IMG/VR virus record: IMGVR_UViG_3300030101_001930
Location: 1 to 28,771 of that record
DNA: 28,771 nucleotides
DNA from: a virus
Strand: one strand, 5' to 3'
Shown: positions 6,410 through 13,071 of the stretch, piece by piece
How the letters are laid out: every line of letters starts with the position of its first letter
How positions within the stretch are numbered: position 1 is the first letter of the stretch
Notes under the pieces: generated by a model
The model's database searches: none
Told to the model about the DNA's origin: nothing
The model's input: only the letters and a program-made list of their open reading frames with translations
Program-made: the position numbers and the translations under genes

Positions 6410-6441
6410 TAAAAAAAACACTATATATGGAGGACATAATA

Positions 6442-6957
6442 ATGTCTGATAATACCGAAACCAACGCCACAGTCAGTGAGGAAGTTTCAACAGGGACTGA
6501 GGTAAATTCGCCTGATACTGAAAGTCCACTTGCTTATGAAAATAAGAAGTACAGAAAAAGGGCGCAGGAAGCTGAAGAGCGATTAGCTGAACTTGAGAAA
6601 AAACTTGCTAGAGCAGAAGAAGCTAAACTTAAAGAAAAAGAAGACTTTAAAGCACTTTATGAAAAAGTGTCTTCTGAGAATGAAACTTTAGCCTCAACTG
6701 CACAGAAGTGGACAAAGTATGAAGAGGGTCGTAGAAATACTTTATTAGAATCAGCCCCTGAAGATGAGAGAGAAAGATTGGCAGGACTTGATCTTGACAC
6801 TCTCGAATATGTAACTGGTAAACTTAATAACAAACCTAATGCTCCTGAAGTTGTGGGAAGAGCCAAAAATATCATTCCAGACAAGCCGTACGAACAGATG
6901 GATGAGAATGAAAGAAGGGTTTGGTTCAATTCTCAAATGCAGAAGCATAGAGGATAA
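6442..6957 (+). CDS. Capsid scaffold protein
   Basis: This 171-residue acidic protein lies immediately before the major capsid gene. It has a disordered Thr/Ser/Glu-rich N-terminus, a long coiled coil (about residues 30-90, KKYRKRAQEAEERLAELEKK and onward), and a short charged C-terminal region ending KHRG that probably binds the capsid protein. This composition and position fit phage scaffolding proteins, which template procapsid assembly and then leave. The start at 6442 is chosen over an in-frame ATG at 6427 because the GGAGG ribosome site lies at 6429-6433. No separate prohead protease gene is visible in the window. Confidence 0.75.
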   Translation: MSDNTETNATVSEEVSTGTEVNSPDTESPLAYENKKYRKRAQEAEERLAELEKKLARAEEAKLKEKEDFKALYEKVSSENETLASTAQKWTKYEEGRRNTLLESAPEDERERLAGLDLDTLEYVTGKLNNKPNAPEVVGRAKNIIPDKPYEQMDENERRVWFNSQMQKHRG

Positions 6958-6973
6958 TTGGAGAAAATAAAAA

Positions 6974-7915
6974 ATGGCATATAATAATAATGCTGCAATA
7001 TCTGGTGGTCTTAATGGCGAAGGGACAAGAGCTGCTGAAAGCTTTGCAACCGAAGTCTGGGCGCCTGCCGTAGAAGTTGCAATTAAAGAAAAACTAGTCC
7101 TTGCAGGGCTTTGTAATGACTTGAGTGCATTTGTATCAACTCAAGGAGAAAAAATACACTTACCAAAAGTAGATTCAATTACTGCTGGCGACAAAGGAGA
7201 AGGAGCAATTACATGGGAGACTTCTTCAAGTGATGCTGGAGAGGAAGCTTTGCTTGTTGATAAGCATAAGTATGCTGCTGTTGTTATAGAAGATGTTATC
7301 AAAGTTCAGGGTAATTATGACATGATGAGCTTGTTTGCAACAGAGCTTGGATATTCAGTTGCAAATGCTATTGACGTGGCAGTAGATGCTGCTATTATTG
7401 ATAGCTTAAAAGCAAGTGGTGGAGGTATTAATCAAATTACTCCAGCTAATGACATGGGAAGTGAAGCAGACTTTGATACAATCGCAACTAGTGTTCTAGT
7501 CCAAGACTCAGACCCTAGTGCATGGACAATAGTTCTAGCTCCTTCAACTTATGCTAACTTATTTAATATAGGTGATTTAGCCTTAGGTACACAGGGATCT
7601 GCAATGGGTGCTAACTTTACTCAAACAGGCATGGTTAGCAAGGCTTACGGTTTTAATATCGTAATGTCCCCAAATGTTACAACTGCTAGCACTAATTTCG
7701 ACTCAGGTGGTGGTACAGACAGTGTTGCTCCTCTTGGATACTGTGTTCATAAGTCAGCTTTACATATTGCATTTAGCCAGCAAGCTAGACTGCAAACTCA
7801 ATACGATGTTGACTTCCTAGGTACTAAGGTTATAGCAGACTCTATATTTGGAGTATTGGCTAGAAATACTGTTAGTACAAGCACAGGTCAAGGAAGAATA
7901 TTCTTAATAAAATAA
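6974..7915 (+). CDS. Major capsid protein
   Basis: This 313-residue protein follows the scaffold gene and is followed by a strong terminator hairpin, as expected for the most abundant virion protein. It opens with an N-arm-like segment (ESFATEVWAPAVEVAIKEKL) and continues with a long beta-rich middle, a central helix (YSVANAIDVAVDAAIIDSL) and a C-terminal segment (FGVLARNTVSTSTGQGRIF). This resembles coat proteins of the P22/T7-like and N4-like HK97-fold groups. No N-terminal delta domain is present, consistent with a separate scaffold. The ribosome site TTGGAGA lies nine bases upstream of the ATG. Confidence 0.8.
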   Translation: MAYNNNAAISGGLNGEGTRAAESFATEVWAPAVEVAIKEKLVLAGLCNDLSAFVSTQGEKIHLPKVDSITAGDKGEGAITWETSSSDAGEEALLVDKHKYAAVVIEDVIKVQGNYDMMSLFATELGYSVANAIDVAVDAAIIDSLKASGGGINQITPANDMGSEADFDTIATSVLVQDSDPSAWTIVLAPSTYANLFNIGDLALGTQGSAMGANFTQTGMVSKAYGFNIVMSPNVTTASTNFDSGGGTDSVAPLGYCVHKSALHIAFSQQARLQTQYDVDFLGTKVIADSIFGVLARNTVSTSTGQGRIFLIK

Positions 7916-7928
7916 TAAGATAGAATAG

Positions 7929-7959
7929 AAAGTATAGGGGGGGAACCCCCTATACTTTT
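7929..7959 (+). terminator. Rho-independent terminator after the capsid gene
   Basis: A perfect 13-bp stem, AAAGTATAGGGGG (7929-7941) and CCCCCTATACTTT (7946-7958), closes a GGAA tetraloop of GNRA type. The stem ends in a short T run (TTTTA). It lies 14 bases after the capsid stop codon and 15 bases before the next gene. Because the following genes have no obvious promoter of their own, it probably works as a partial terminator that keeps capsid mRNA more abundant than the downstream genes, or protects its 3' end. Confidence 0.8.
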
Positions 7960-7973
7960 ATACAGGGAGAAAT

Positions 7974-8147
7974 ATGCACAAAGTAAATAAATTAAGACAA
8001 AGAAGAAAAGAAAGAGGGTTGCCTAAATCAGAGCAATCTTATAGAATGGGTAAAAAAAATTTTGCTGTAGAAGAAAAAACTGAAAAGCCCAAAACGAAAA
8101 CCAAAAAAAAGAAAACTAAAAATAAAAAAACTAAGGGAGAAGAGTAG
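7974..8147 (+). CDS. Small Lys-rich basic protein, 57 residues
   Basis: This gene starts with ATG at 7974 after a CAGGGAGA ribosome site and ends at 8147, directly before the ATG of the next gene. The N-terminal half is Arg/Lys-rich (NKLRQRRKERGLPKSEQ) and the C-terminal half is a Lys/Thr repeat-like tail (KPKTKTKKKKTKNKKTKGEE). By count it has 23 Lys plus Arg and 7 Glu, so a net charge near +16. It is probably disordered. Function unknown; a DNA-binding or capsid-lining role is a guess, made because it sits beside the capsid gene. It resembles in composition the basic proteins at 14620-15597. Confidence 0.65.
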   Translation: MHKVNKLRQRRKERGLPKSEQSYRMGKKNFAVEEKTEKPKTKTKKKKTKNKKTKGEE

Positions 8148-8657
8148 ATGGGCAATGCTTCAAGCGACTATACAATCATAACAGTAACGCCAACATTAAC
8201 AGCAGGCGAAGCCTACGCTGATGGCGATGTTTTGTTTGAGCCAACAGAAATACCAAATGCAGTTCTAGGTAATGGTGGTTGTTGTAAACTAATAAAAGCA
8301 TTTTTAATTGATTATGACCGAGACACATTTACAGCAGATATAATTTTTACTGAAAAAAGCACACCTGCTATTGGAACGAAACACGCAGCAGCAGGCATTA
8401 CTGATGCAGATTTTAGGACTACGGGTTTTATTGGTGCTTTAAAATTTGACAACCAATCTAGGGTAGATGATATAGATAATGTAAGACCTGCTGAATTACA
8501 GTCATTGTCAGGAGCAGGCGAATCAGTAGACCCTATGTTGTTACAAGCAGCAGATGATAGCACAAGTGTTTACGTATCAGCTGTTTTAGCTAGTGGAAGT
8601 CCAACATTTACGAATACAAATGACATACAACTAGTATTGCACATACAATACAAATAA
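8148..8657 (+). CDS. Putative virion structural protein (decoration or fibre type)
   Basis: This 169-residue, Thr/Ala/Asp-rich protein has predicted beta structure throughout (SSDYTIITVTPTLTAGEAYA at the start, NDIQLVLHIQYK at the end). It resembles small virion beta-sandwich proteins and lies two genes after the capsid gene, so a capsid decoration protein is plausible. The last strand resembles the end of the protein at 12273-13061 (SVQIKYHLT), hinting at a shared fold. An AGGGAG ribosome site precedes the ATG. I do not recognise a named family. Confidence 0.6.
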   Translation: MGNASSDYTIITVTPTLTAGEAYADGDVLFEPTEIPNAVLGNGGCCKLIKAFLIDYDRDTFTADIIFTEKSTPAIGTKHAAAGITDADFRTTGFIGALKFDNQSRVDDIDNVRPAELQSLSGAGESVDPMLLQAADDSTSVYVSAVLASGSPTFTNTNDIQLVLHIQYK

Positions 8658-9082
8658 TGAAAGATTTAAAAAATCTTAAAACCCAAATAGCAAAGCACGA
8701 AGGCTACGAGCCTGAAGTTTATAAATGCCCCAATGGATACGATACCATTGGGTATGGCTTTGCAATAAAAGACTTATATATGGATAAGGAAGTGGCTGAT
8801 CTTATTTTAGATAAAAAAATAAGAGGTATATTAGTTAGCATAGAGTCTAACGATGATTGGAACGGATGGTTCTGGAATAAGCCTAAAAATGTAAAAGAAG
8901 TCCTTATTAACATGATATTCCAGATTGGATTTTCTGGAGTACGAAAATTTAAAAAAACAATACAATACATAAAAGATGACAACTTTTTGATGGCTAGTGA
9001 GGAGATGCTCGATAGTAAATGGGCAAGGTCAGATAGTCCTAATAGGGCTAAAGAGTTAAGTGAAATTATAAAATCACAATAA
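8657..9082 (+). CDS. Endolysin, GH24 phage-type lysozyme
   Basis: This 141-residue protein is a T4-type muramidase. The N-terminal motif HEGYEPEVYKCPNGYDTIGY aligns to the T4 active site with identical spacing: E15, C24 and T30 correspond to T4 E11, D20 and T26. The Asp position is Cys, a change found in many phage endolysins. It would cut the glycan strands of peptidoglycan. There is no signal peptide or signal anchor, so it depends on a holin to reach the cell wall; three small membrane proteins at 10352-11196 are candidates. The ATG overlaps the preceding stop (TAATG) and has no ribosome site of its own, so translation is probably coupled. Confidence 0.88.
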   Translation: MKDLKNLKTQIAKHEGYEPEVYKCPNGYDTIGYGFAIKDLYMDKEVADLILDKKIRGILVSIESNDDWNGWFWNKPKNVKEVLINMIFQIGFSGVRKFKKTIQYIKDDNFLMASEEMLDSKWARSDSPNRAKELSEIIKSQ

Positions 9083-9097
9083 TCAGCCAGGGGGTGC

Positions 9098-10309
9098 ATG
9101 ATAAACCCTAAAGAGTTAATATGTCCTAATTGCTACAATATTGGAATGACCAAAGAGGGATTTTCAAGAGAAGGCAGGCAGCGATATAAATGTAAATCTT
9201 GTCATTGCAAGACGGTCTACCCTATATGGGATGCCGACCACGATATAGTCCGAGAGAATGTAAGGCTATCCAAGCAGAAACAGAAGGCTCAGGACAAAAA
9301 TCGCATATTGAATAAATCCTTTCGTGAACACGCTAGGATAGAAAACGCTGTAGAAGAGTACAGCAAAGAATTAATAAAGCTTTTTGAAAATAACGATTTG
9401 CATAAAACCTTAAATGAGTTCAAGGTTAATAACAAAGCTGTAGGTGTACTTCAGTTGTCGGATGTTCATTTTAACGAACTTGTAGATTTGGAAAACAATA
9501 AATATGATTTCGAAGTCGCCTCCTCCAGGATCAGGTATTTTGTCAATAGAGCGAAGATGTACTTTAAGACTGCGAATATTACAAATGTTGTATTGGCAAT
9601 GACTGGCGATATGATGAATAGTGACAGAAGACTTGACGAACTTCTAAATCAGGCTACCAATAGAGCTAAGGCTACATTTCTTGGAGTGGACATCCTTCAA
9701 CAAGCTATTATAGACCTTAACCAGGATTTTAATGTTACAGTTGCATCTATTATAGGTAACGAGGGTAGAGCGAATAAAGAAATGGGTTGGAGTGACATTG
9801 TAGCAACAGATAACTATGATTATACAATATTTCAATGTTTAAGGTATTTATTTAGAAATAAAAGTGTTAAATTTATACACGGTGATCCCTCAGAATTAGT
9901 GATTAATGTCGCAGGACAAAATCTACTAATGCTCCATGGTCATGGTTCGCTTAGAGGCAAACTAGACACTGCTGTAAATCAAATCGCTGGAAGATACTCG
10001 CTCAAGGGTATAAAGATTGACTATGTTATATTTGGTCATGTACACAGCGCAAGAGTCGGAGACAACTTTGGAAGAAGCTCATCTTTAGTAGGTGCTAACG
10101 ACTATGCAGAGAAAGCACTTAATCTTAATGGTAGAGCTAGCCAAAACTGCTACATATTTCATAGCAACGGAAATAGGGATGGCATAAAGGTTGACCTTCA
10201 GCATACAGACGGAAAAGGGTATGACATAGATAAAGCTTTGGAGGCATACAATGCGAAATCGTCAGAAAAAAGAGTGCAGAAAAAAACGATATTTGAAGTT
10301 GTCGTCTGA
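9098..10309 (+). CDS. Calcineurin-like metallophosphoesterase with N-terminal zinc ribbon
   Basis: This 403-residue protein joins two parts. Residues 7-37 form a zinc ribbon of the transposase type (CPNC at 9-12, then GRQRYKCKSC ending at C35), followed by a basic helical linker (about 50-100). The rest is a binuclear metallophosphoesterase with all motif blocks in order: DVH (D122, H124), GD (D171), GNEGR (N221), HGH (H280, H282) and GHVH (H314, H316). The usual GNH block has Glu in place of His. Such enzymes cut phosphodiesters in nucleic acids or nucleotides; Mre11/SbcD nucleases belong to the superfamily. The substrate here is unknown. It sits between the lysozyme and putative holins, an odd place for a DNA enzyme. 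A good AGGGGGT ribosome site precedes it. Confidence 0.85.
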   Translation: MINPKELICPNCYNIGMTKEGFSREGRQRYKCKSCHCKTVYPIWDADHDIVRENVRLSKQKQKAQDKNRILNKSFREHARIENAVEEYSKELIKLFENNDLHKTLNEFKVNNKAVGVLQLSDVHFNELVDLENNKYDFEVASSRIRYFVNRAKMYFKTANITNVVLAMTGDMMNSDRRLDELLNQATNRAKATFLGVDILQQAIIDLNQDFNVTVASIIGNEGRANKEMGWSDIVATDNYDYTIFQCLRYLFRNKSVKFIHGDPSELVINVAGQNLLMLHGHGSLRGKLDTAVNQIAGRYSLKGIKIDYVIFGHVHSARVGDNFGRSSSLVGANDYAEKALNLNGRASQNCYIFHSNGNRDGIKVDLQHTDGKGYDIDKALEAYNAKSSEKRVQKKTIFEVVV

Positions 10310-10351
10310 TTACTGGACTACAACAGTCACACCAAAAATAAGGTTTTATAG

Positions 10352-10597
10352 ATGATAGATAAAAAGATATCTGTGGGAACGCTACTCACTATAGTGACAA
10401 TAGGAAGCACAATAATATTTACTCAAGGAGCAACAACTCACAGGATAGATGTGATTGAAGCAGATTCAGTTGAGAACAAGAATGCTATAAAGACAGTAAG
10501 TAGAGAAGTGAATAACAATAAGGTCGATATAGGTAGAATAGAAGCCAAGATAGATGAAGGCTTCAAAAGACTAGAAACATTGCTGATTGAAAACTAA
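10352..10597 (+). CDS. Small membrane protein, holin-class candidate
   Basis: This 81-residue protein has a transmembrane segment at about residues 6-25 (ISVGTLLTIVTIGSTIIFTQ) followed by a charged coiled coil (RLETLLIEN at the end). One membrane helix plus a soluble coiled coil fits several phage holin-like or spanin-like proteins. It begins a set of three consecutive membrane proteins after the lysozyme and phosphoesterase. An AAGG ribosome site lies nine bases upstream. Its stop overlaps the next ATG (TAATG). Confidence 0.6.
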   Translation: MIDKKISVGTLLTIVTIGSTIIFTQGATTHRIDVIEADSVENKNAIKTVSREVNNNKVDIGRIEAKIDEGFKRLETLLIEN

Positions 10598-10890
10598 TGG
10601 ATATTTTTGCAATATTAGATCAGTATGGAGTGCCTTTGGCGATGTGCGCAGCATTTGGGTACTTTATTTGGAAGCAGAACTCTTGGATACAAAATGATTT
10701 AAAACGTGACCTTGATGATGCTAACGAAAGATTTGAAAAGATAGTTATTGGGTTAATAAACTCTCAGAAGCAAATGCAGCTAGACATAAAAGATTCAAAG
10801 GCTAGCTATAGAGCGATAGTAGAGATTCTCGCAGCCATGTCAGGAAATGGGTTGAAAGAGAAATTTTTAAATAATAAAAAAGATTATTAA
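10597..10890 (+). CDS. Small membrane protein with coiled coil, holin-like
   Basis: This 97-residue protein has a transmembrane segment near residues 11-25 (GVPLAMCAAFGYFIWK), then a long charged helix with Glu, Lys and Asp. This matches the outline of BhlA/UviB-type holin-like proteins (one N-terminal membrane helix and a basic coiled coil), though I cannot confirm the family. It overlaps the previous gene by one base. It could act alone or with its neighbours in membrane permeabilisation. Confidence 0.6.
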   Translation: MDIFAILDQYGVPLAMCAAFGYFIWKQNSWIQNDLKRDLDDANERFEKIVIGLINSQKQMQLDIKDSKASYRAIVEILAAMSGNGLKEKFLNNKKDY

Positions 10891-10902
10891 AGAGGAGACA
10901 AT

Positions 10903-11196
10903 ATGTTAGATACATTACTAGGAGCAGTATCAGGTAATTCAGGAATGATAGTTGGTGGTGGAGCATCAGCAGTAGTATTATGGGTATTAAAAAAAGTCCC
11001 AAATGAGCATATTTGTGGAGTGATAGAGACAGCGTTTGAAAGCATAGGCAAAGTTATGACACTTGGTCTAGGTAAATGGAAAGTAACAAAAGGTGTGTGG
11101 AATAGCACTATCGAGCCATGGTTTGTAGACTTAATTGATAATGTATTCGGATCTATGGTAAGAGGTTTTATAAAAGGATTGAGGAGTGATAATTAA
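10903..11196 (+). CDS. Small membrane protein, possible holin
   Basis: This 97-residue protein begins MLDTLLGAVSGNSGMIVGGG and has a Gly/Ala/Val-rich membrane segment at about residues 13-30 ending in KK. The C-terminal half contains amphipathic helices with aromatic residues (VWNSTIEPWFVDLIDNVFG). The AGAGGAGA ribosome site is strong. It is a holin candidate by position near the lysozyme, but it could also be a virion-associated membrane protein. It overlaps the next gene by 11 bases. Confidence 0.55.
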   Translation: MLDTLLGAVSGNSGMIVGGGASAVVLWVLKKVPNEHICGVIETAFESIGKVMTLGLGKWKVTKGVWNSTIEPWFVDLIDNVFGSMVRGFIKGLRSDN

Positions 11197-11410
11197 TTGG
11201 ATAAAGAATAATATCTTTCCTTTAATTCAGAACGAGGGGTGGGTGACTAATATTTTTATGAGATTAGATAGATTGGAGAAGGACTCTCATCCACCCTTGT
11301 TTGAAAAAGAGCAATTAAATAAGTTACACAAGAGAGTAGAAGATTTGGAGACAGTTGCATTTGTTAAAAGGTTTGGAAGTAAGATGAAAGATTATGAGGG
11401 TTCTGACTAG
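11186..11410 (+). CDS. Hypothetical protein, 74 residues
   Basis: The gene starts with GTG at 11186, inside the 3' end of the previous gene, with an AAAGGA ribosome site about six bases upstream. The protein has an amphipathic N-terminus (INWIKNNIFPLIQNEGWVTN) and a charged C-terminal helix (RLDRLEKDSHPP, then LHKRVEDLETVAFVKR). No family recognised. It sits between the membrane proteins and the first fibre-like gene, whose GTG start overlaps its stop. Confidence 0.55.
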   Translation: MIINWIKNNIFPLIQNEGWVTNIFMRLDRLEKDSHPPLFEKEQLNKLHKRVEDLETVAFVKRFGSKMKDYEGSD

Positions 11411-12261
11411 TGGCTAACGAGCTTAAACTAGATAATCCTCTTGCTAGGGATATGAAACCTATTAAGGTAAATGATAAGTCTACTGGTCTTTTAATATCAG
11501 ATAGTAATGTTTTTGTTGAAAGTCAGCCAACAGAGGAAAATCATGTAGCAACCAAAAAGTATGTTGATGACAATGCAGGTGGTGGAAGTGTCGCCCTTAA
11601 TGATTTAACAGATGTGGCATACTCTAGTGGCGACCTTACGATAAGTAGTTTAGATAAAATTATAGCAGATGACTTTGTGGTTGATTCAGCAGCTAGTATA
11701 GAGCTTGATTCTAATAGTGGTAACTTCGTCGCAAAGAAAGCAGGCACAGAATTTAGTGCGACTAATAGTGCTTATGCAGGCATGGTATTAGGATATACAT
11801 ACTTGCATCCTACAGATGGAACAACTACTCACGAAATACAGAACAGCATGACTGTTGAAGATAGTGCACATCAAATCACTTTCAAAACACCACCTAGTGA
11901 GTTTGTAGAGATAGAATTAAGTTGTTTTATTAATGTAAGTAGTACAGATACAAACATTGATGTAGGTCTTAGTGATAATAGCACATATAACTCTATAGGT
12001 GCACAATTTGAATATGATTTTGCAGGTGTTTATTTTACAGATGATGAAGTCGATGATGATATATTAACAGTGAAATGGGTTTTAGGTGCAAGTGAGCTAG
12101 CATCAATAGGGTCAAGTAATACATTTTATATTGGATTTTCAACAGCAGGCTCTACAAAAACTGCAAATATTTCATATGGATTGAGGAGTTCACATGGTGT
12201 GAGTCACCCTCCATTTATTATTAAGGCTACAGCTTTACCTGCTAGTATATATACAGGATAA
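11410..12261 (+). CDS. Virion fibre-like structural protein
   Basis: This 283-residue protein starts with GTG at 11410, overlapping the preceding stop by one base. Near residues 38-54 it has QPTEENHVATKKYVDDN, close to the A(T/N)KKYVDD motif common at the start of phage tail fibre and other virion fibre proteins. The remainder is Thr/Ser/Asp-rich beta structure ending in a compact C-terminal domain (GLRSSHGVSHPPFIIKATAL). It is likely a surface-exposed virion protein. Position between capsid and connector genes suggests a head fibre at least as much as a tail fibre. Confidence 0.6.
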   Translation: MANELKLDNPLARDMKPIKVNDKSTGLLISDSNVFVESQPTEENHVATKKYVDDNAGGGSVALNDLTDVAYSSGDLTISSLDKIIADDFVVDSAASIELDSNSGNFVAKKAGTEFSATNSAYAGMVLGYTYLHPTDGTTTHEIQNSMTVEDSAHQITFKTPPSEFVEIELSCFINVSSTDTNIDVGLSDNSTYNSIGAQFEYDFAGVYFTDDEVDDDILTVKWVLGASELASIGSSNTFYIGFSTAGSTKTANISYGLRSSHGVSHPPFIIKATALPASIYTG

Positions 12262-12272
12262 CAAGGAGAAAA

Positions 12273-13061
12273 ATGAGTTTAACAGGAAAAACATTAGCAG
12301 CAAGTTATAAAGATTTATTACACATGAACAATTCAAATAATGGTGTTACAACATCAAGTGTTCGTGTTGTTGATGGAGAAGGAACAGAGTCTTCAATCCT
12401 TATATCTGATGACCAACTAATAGTTTCTCCTAAAAATGATAATTCTACAAACACACTTAGAGTAAGAAAGGTAGATGGGACAGATGTTCTAGTGGTAGAC
12501 ACTACCAATGAAGTTGTAAAAGCATCTGGTAATAATGTTAATACTCAGTATGCTACATTTAGTATAGTAAACTCAGAATCAGCGAGCTTTGCAGATGACA
12601 CACATCAAGCAATACCTTTTGGGTGTGCAAACTTTGGAGACTCTTCAAATCCACCAGCATTTGGCACAGGAATAGATCCTGCCACATCATTTACAACAGC
12701 AGAGGGCAATGCAACAAGGGCAAGCGATATAGTCCCTTGTTTGTGGTATGTTCATGATAATATCTCTATAGATGCTGTAAAATCCATAGAGGGTGCAGAT
12801 GCAGCAACAGGAGATACTACTCGTATGCACCTAATGAGTTTTGACCTTACAAGTGGGTCAACATCAGCACTATCTAATGGAACAGTTTTAGCAAATAATT
12901 CAGATGTAACTAACGCAGGAAGTGAGCAGGCATACTTGTCTTCATGGACTGTAAGTAGCGCAGCAGTATCGTCAGGAAAGGTTATATTGGCATTTTTTAA
13001 GTCAGACTCAATCAATAGTGACTATAGCCTGAGCGTACAAATTAAATACCATTTAACTTAG
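12273..13061 (+). CDS. Putative virion structural protein
   Basis: This 262-residue Ser/Thr/Asp-rich protein has an N-terminal segment (SLTGKTLAASYKDLLHMNNS, then VRVVDGEGTESSI) resembling N-terminal attachment regions of marine phage structural proteins, and a beta-rich C-terminal domain ending SVQIKYHLT. It has an AAGGAGA ribosome site. It lies between two other beta-rich structural proteins and probably shares their role on the virion surface. No named family. Confidence 0.55.
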   Translation: MSLTGKTLAASYKDLLHMNNSNNGVTTSSVRVVDGEGTESSILISDDQLIVSPKNDNSTNTLRVRKVDGTDVLVVDTTNEVVKASGNNVNTQYATFSIVNSESASFADDTHQAIPFGCANFGDSSNPPAFGTGIDPATSFTTAEGNATRASDIVPCLWYVHDNISIDAVKSIEGADAATGDTTRMHLMSFDLTSGSTSALSNGTVLANNSDVTNAGSEQAYLSSWTVSSAAVSSGKVILAFFKSDSINSDYSLSVQIKYHLT

Positions 13062-13071
13062 GAGTAAGATT

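Noticed and set aside
6427-6957. Longer scaffold protein starting at 6427
   Set aside because: The GGAGG ribosome site lies just after that ATG and properly serves the ATG at 6442.
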